From Desulfovibrionales bacterium GWA2_65_9 (GTDB lineage Bacteria; Desulfobacterota; Desulfovibrionia; Desulfovibrionales; Desulfovibrionaceae), in contig MGTN01000029.1 in NCBI GenBank assembly GCA_001799475.1, forward strand, positions 1 to 9,277: 9,277 bases of DNA, written 5' to 3'. Of the stretch, positions 7,466 through 9,277 are shown piece by piece; within the stretch, counting starts at the first letter, position 1, and the number at the start of each line of letters is the position of its first letter. The notes under the pieces are model-generated. The model had not been told where the DNA came from. It did no database searches and saw only the letters and a list, made by a program, of their open reading frames with translations. Position numbers and translations under genes: made by a program.

Positions 7466-8310
7466 TGCGTTCCGGCGGAATGCAGCGCAAGCCGCGCGAG
7501 CCGCGCAAGTCGGCTGTGCGCCTGAACAGGGCGCGCAAGGACTCGGGCGGCGGCGTAGTCATGGACACGGCCGTGGCCGTGAAAAACGCCCTGCTCTTCT
7601 TCGCCGCCCTGCTCGTGCTGGGCAGCCTGGGGGCCGGCCTGATCTTCGGCTACCGCTACGTGACCACCACCCCGGCCCTGGGGCTGACCGAGATCACCAT
7701 CAGCGGCAACATGCGCCTGGCCTATGGGCAGGTGCTGGAAATCGCGGGCCTGCGCCTGGGCCAGAACAGCCTGGGCGTCAACGTGAGCCAGGTTGAGGCC
7801 GCGCTTTCGCGCAACCCCTGGGTGGAGTTCGTCACCGTGCGCCGCGAGCTGCCGGACAAGCTCTTCATCACCATGGTCGAGCGCCAGCCCTCATTCTGGG
7901 TGCGCCAGGACGGCGCACTCTACTTCGCCGACGCCAAGGGCGCCACCATCACGCAGCTCAGCCCCGGCGACTCGGCCTCGCTGCCGCTGCTGGAGATCGC
8001 GCCGGAGCTGGCGGAAAAGCAGCAGATCCTGGAGGCCATGGTGGCGCGCATGAATCAGCAGAACCTGCCCTTTGCCCTGGGCCAGATGGCCTGGGTGAAG
8101 TTTACGGAATCCGGCCAGGTGGAGTTGTACCTGGACGCCCTGCGCATCCGCGTGCGGGCCGACATTTCCGACTGGGAAACGCAGTTCAGCCGCATTGAGA
8201 CTGTCTGGCGTGACCTCAAGCTGCGCGGCGAGTCCGGGCAGGTTGCGGCCATTGAGGCCAGCGGCGGCAAGGTTTGGGTGGAGAAGAGGCAGAAGCACGG
8301 GGCTTCCTGA
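7462..8310 (+). CDS. ftsQ: Cell division protein FtsQ (DivIB-like, POTRA domain)
   Basis: FtsQ is a bitopic inner-membrane divisome protein that links early and late division proteins through its partners FtsB and FtsL, which are not in this window. The 282-residue protein has a basic cytoplasmic tail (about residues 1-41, rich in Arg and Lys) and one membrane segment (about 42-64, NALLFFAALLVLGSLGAGLIF). A POTRA domain follows (about 75-141), with ITISGNMRL (78-86), LSRNPWVEFVTVRRELPDKL (115-134) and VERQP (139-143), and then the FtsQ beta domain with WVRQDGALYFAD (146-157). This pattern is typical of FtsQ. The start is uncertain: ATG 7462 overlaps the murB stop as ATGA, ATG 7465 follows at once, and ATG 7480 and 7561 are in frame. 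None has a good Shine-Dalgarno site, so coupling to murB is likely. Sequence divergence is normal for FtsQ; position before ftsA supports the call. Confidence 0.93.
   Translation: MMRSGGMQRKPREPRKSAVRLNRARKDSGGGVVMDTAVAVKNALLFFAALLVLGSLGAGLIFGYRYVTTTPALGLTEITISGNMRLAYGQVLEIAGLRLGQNSLGVNVSQVEAALSRNPWVEFVTVRRELPDKLFITMVERQPSFWVRQDGALYFADAKGATITQLSPGDSASLPLLEIAPELAEKQQILEAMVARMNQQNLPFALGQMAWVKFTESGQVELYLDALRIRVRADISDWETQFSRIETVWRDLKLRGESGQVAAIEASGGKVWVEKRQKHGAS
8292..8306 (+). other. Small inverted repeat at the end of ftsQ
   Basis: GAAGC (8292-8296) and GCTTC (8302-8306) can form a 5-base-pair stem with a 5-base loop just before the ftsQ stop. No T tract follows, so it is not a typical intrinsic terminator. 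A stem this short can easily occur by chance. Confidence 0.25.
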
Positions 8311-8352
8311 CGGGGAAGAATAGGGAAGGCCCGGCCCTTTGGCGAGTCTAAC

Positions 8353-8361
8353 AAGGGAGGA
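8353..8361 (+). promoter_or_regulatory. Strong Shine-Dalgarno site of ftsA
   Basis: AAGGGAGGA contains GGAGG 5 bases before ATG 8366, the best ribosome binding site in the window. It lies in the 55-base ftsQ-ftsA spacer, so ftsA does not depend on stop-start coupling to ftsQ. This agrees with a need for more FtsA than FtsQ, which is known from other bacteria and only inferred here. Confidence 0.85.
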
Positions 8362-8365
8362 AAAC

Positions 8366-9277
8366 ATGGCCAAGAGCGACATCATCGTCGGCCTGGACAT
8401 CGGCACCACGAAGATTTGCGCCGTGGTGGGCGAGGCCAAGGACGACGGAGTGGTGGACATCATCGGCATCGGCACAAGCCCGTCCACGGGTCTGCGCCGG
8501 GGCGTGGTGGTGAACATCGAACAGACAGTGCAGTCCATCAAAAAGGCCCTGGAAGAGGCCGAACTGATGGCCGGATGCGAGATCCATTCGGTCTACGCGG
8601 GCATCGCGGGCAGCCACATCAAGGGCTTCAACAGCCACGGGGTCATCGCCGTCAAGGGCGGCGAGGTCACCCAGAAGGATGTGGACCGCGTCATCGAAGC
8701 CGCCAAGGCCGTGGCCATCCCGCTTGACCGCGAGGTCATCCACACCCTGCCCCAGGAGTTCATCGTCGACGACCAGCGCGGCATCGCCGATCCGCTGGGC
8801 ATGGCCGGCGTGCGCCTGGAGGTGAAGGTGCACATCGTCACCGGTGCTGTGACCTCGGCCCAGAACATCGTGCGCTCGTGCCACCGCTCGGGCCTCGACG
8901 TGGCCGACATCGTGCTCGAGTCCCTGGCCTCCAGCAAAGCCGTCCTCTCCGCAGAGGAGCGCGAGATCGGCGTGTGCCTGGTGGATCTGGGCGGCGGCAC
9001 CACGGACATCGCCATCTTCTCCAAGGACTCCATCAAGCACACCGCTGTGCTGGCCCTGGGCGGAAACAACCTGACCAACGACATCGCCTTTGGCCTGCGC
9101 ACGCCCATGACCGCCGCCGAGAAGATCAAGATCGACCACGGCTGCGCCCTGGCCGAGCTGGTCAAGGTGGACGAGGGCATCGAGGTGCCATCCGTGGGCG
9201 GCCGCGACTCCCGCGCCATGAGCAAGCGCGTCCTGGCCGAAATCTGCGAGCCCCGCTGCGAGGAGATTCTGGCCCTG
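8366..9277 (+). CDS. ftsA: Cell division protein FtsA, N-terminal part (3' end outside window)
   Basis: FtsA is the actin-like ATP-binding protein that tethers FtsZ filaments to the inner membrane and recruits later divisome proteins. The frame is open from ATG 8366 to the last base, giving 304 of an expected 400-420 residues. The phosphate-1 motif is GLDIGTTK (9-16). The FtsA-specific 1C subdomain spans about residues 85-165, including SHIKGFNSHG (83-92), IPLDREVIHTLPQEFIVD (118-135) and DPLGMAGVRLEV (142-153). The phosphate-2 motif is VDLGGGTTDIA (206-216), then LALGGNNLTNDIA (229-241) and EKIKIDHGCA (252-261). The presence of the 1C region separates FtsA from MreB, DnaK and PilM. The rest of the ATPase fold and the C-terminal amphipathic membrane-targeting helix lie beyond the window. 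ftsZ is expected next. Confidence 0.98.
   Translation, partial: MAKSDIIVGLDIGTTKICAVVGEAKDDGVVDIIGIGTSPSTGLRRGVVVNIEQTVQSIKKALEEAELMAGCEIHSVYAGIAGSHIKGFNSHGVIAVKGGEVTQKDVDRVIEAAKAVAIPLDREVIHTLPQEFIVDDQRGIADPLGMAGVRLEVKVHIVTGAVTSAQNIVRSCHRSGLDVADIVLESLASSKAVLSAEEREIGVCLVDLGGGTTDIAIFSKDSIKHTAVLALGGNNLTNDIAFGLRTPMTAAEKIKIDHGCALAELVKVDEGIEVPSVGGRDSRAMSKRVLAEICEPRCEEILAL

Noticed and set aside
8292..8320. Possible sigma-70 promoter before ftsA (AAGAAT at 8315-8320 as -10)
   Set aside because: No acceptable -35 sits at 16-18 bases upstream, and the -10 match is weak.
8322..8340. Possible hairpin terminator (AAGG/CCTT) in the ftsQ-ftsA spacer
   Set aside because: The stem is only about 4 base pairs, there is no proper T tract after it, and a terminator just before ftsA in this operon is unlikely.
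1..9277. Search for an undescribed system, mobile element, CRISPR array, tRNA or signs of transfer
   Set aside because: Every part of the window is accounted for by conserved dcw genes in one strand with uniform base composition. No insertions, flanking repeats or unexplained spacers above 55 bases were seen.

Overview
The window is one uninterrupted stretch of a division and cell wall (dcw) cluster, with all nine genes on the + strand. The DNA is GC-rich, with mostly G or C in third codon positions. The order is murF (3' part), mraY, murD, ftsW, murG, murC, murB, ftsQ, ftsA (5' part). Together with the protein character, this suggests a Gram-negative, delta-proteobacterial organism, most likely of the Desulfovibrio group (Desulfovibrionales). 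That placement is inference from gene order and sequence style; no 16S or other marker is present.

Layout: 2-442 is the C-terminal part of MurF. 439-1515 is MraY, 1525-2877 MurD, 2874-3983 FtsW, 3980-5068 MurG, 5084-6532 MurC, 6539-7465 MurB, 7462-8310 FtsQ, and 8366-9277 the first 304 residues of FtsA, cut by the window end. Four junctions (murF/mraY, murD/ftsW, ftsW/murG, murB/ftsQ) are 4-base ATGA overlaps. The others are gaps of 9, 15, 6 and 55 bases. There is no non-coding stretch above 55 bases, and I see no RNA gene, mobile element, CRISPR array, convincing terminator or convincing promoter.

How the genes work together: MurB (UDP-GlcNAc-enolpyruvate reduction), MurC (adds L-Ala), MurD (adds D-Glu) and MurF (adds D-Ala-D-Ala) are cytoplasmic steps making UDP-MurNAc-pentapeptide. 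MraY moves phospho-MurNAc-pentapeptide to undecaprenyl phosphate (lipid I), and MurG adds GlcNAc (lipid II). FtsW polymerises lipid II at the septum. FtsQ and FtsA belong to the divisome: FtsQ is the bitopic scaffold and FtsA the actin-like membrane tether of FtsZ. All key catalytic motifs that fall inside the window are intact.

I looked for a novel system and did not find one. This is a conserved housekeeping operon. Points worth a second look are modest: murB between murC and ftsQ with no ddl, a variant MraY loop before GTPTMGG, a compact MurD central domain, a small in-frame duplication in MurB, an uncertain FtsQ start, and the ftsQ-ftsA spacer as the only real break in the overlapping gene chain.
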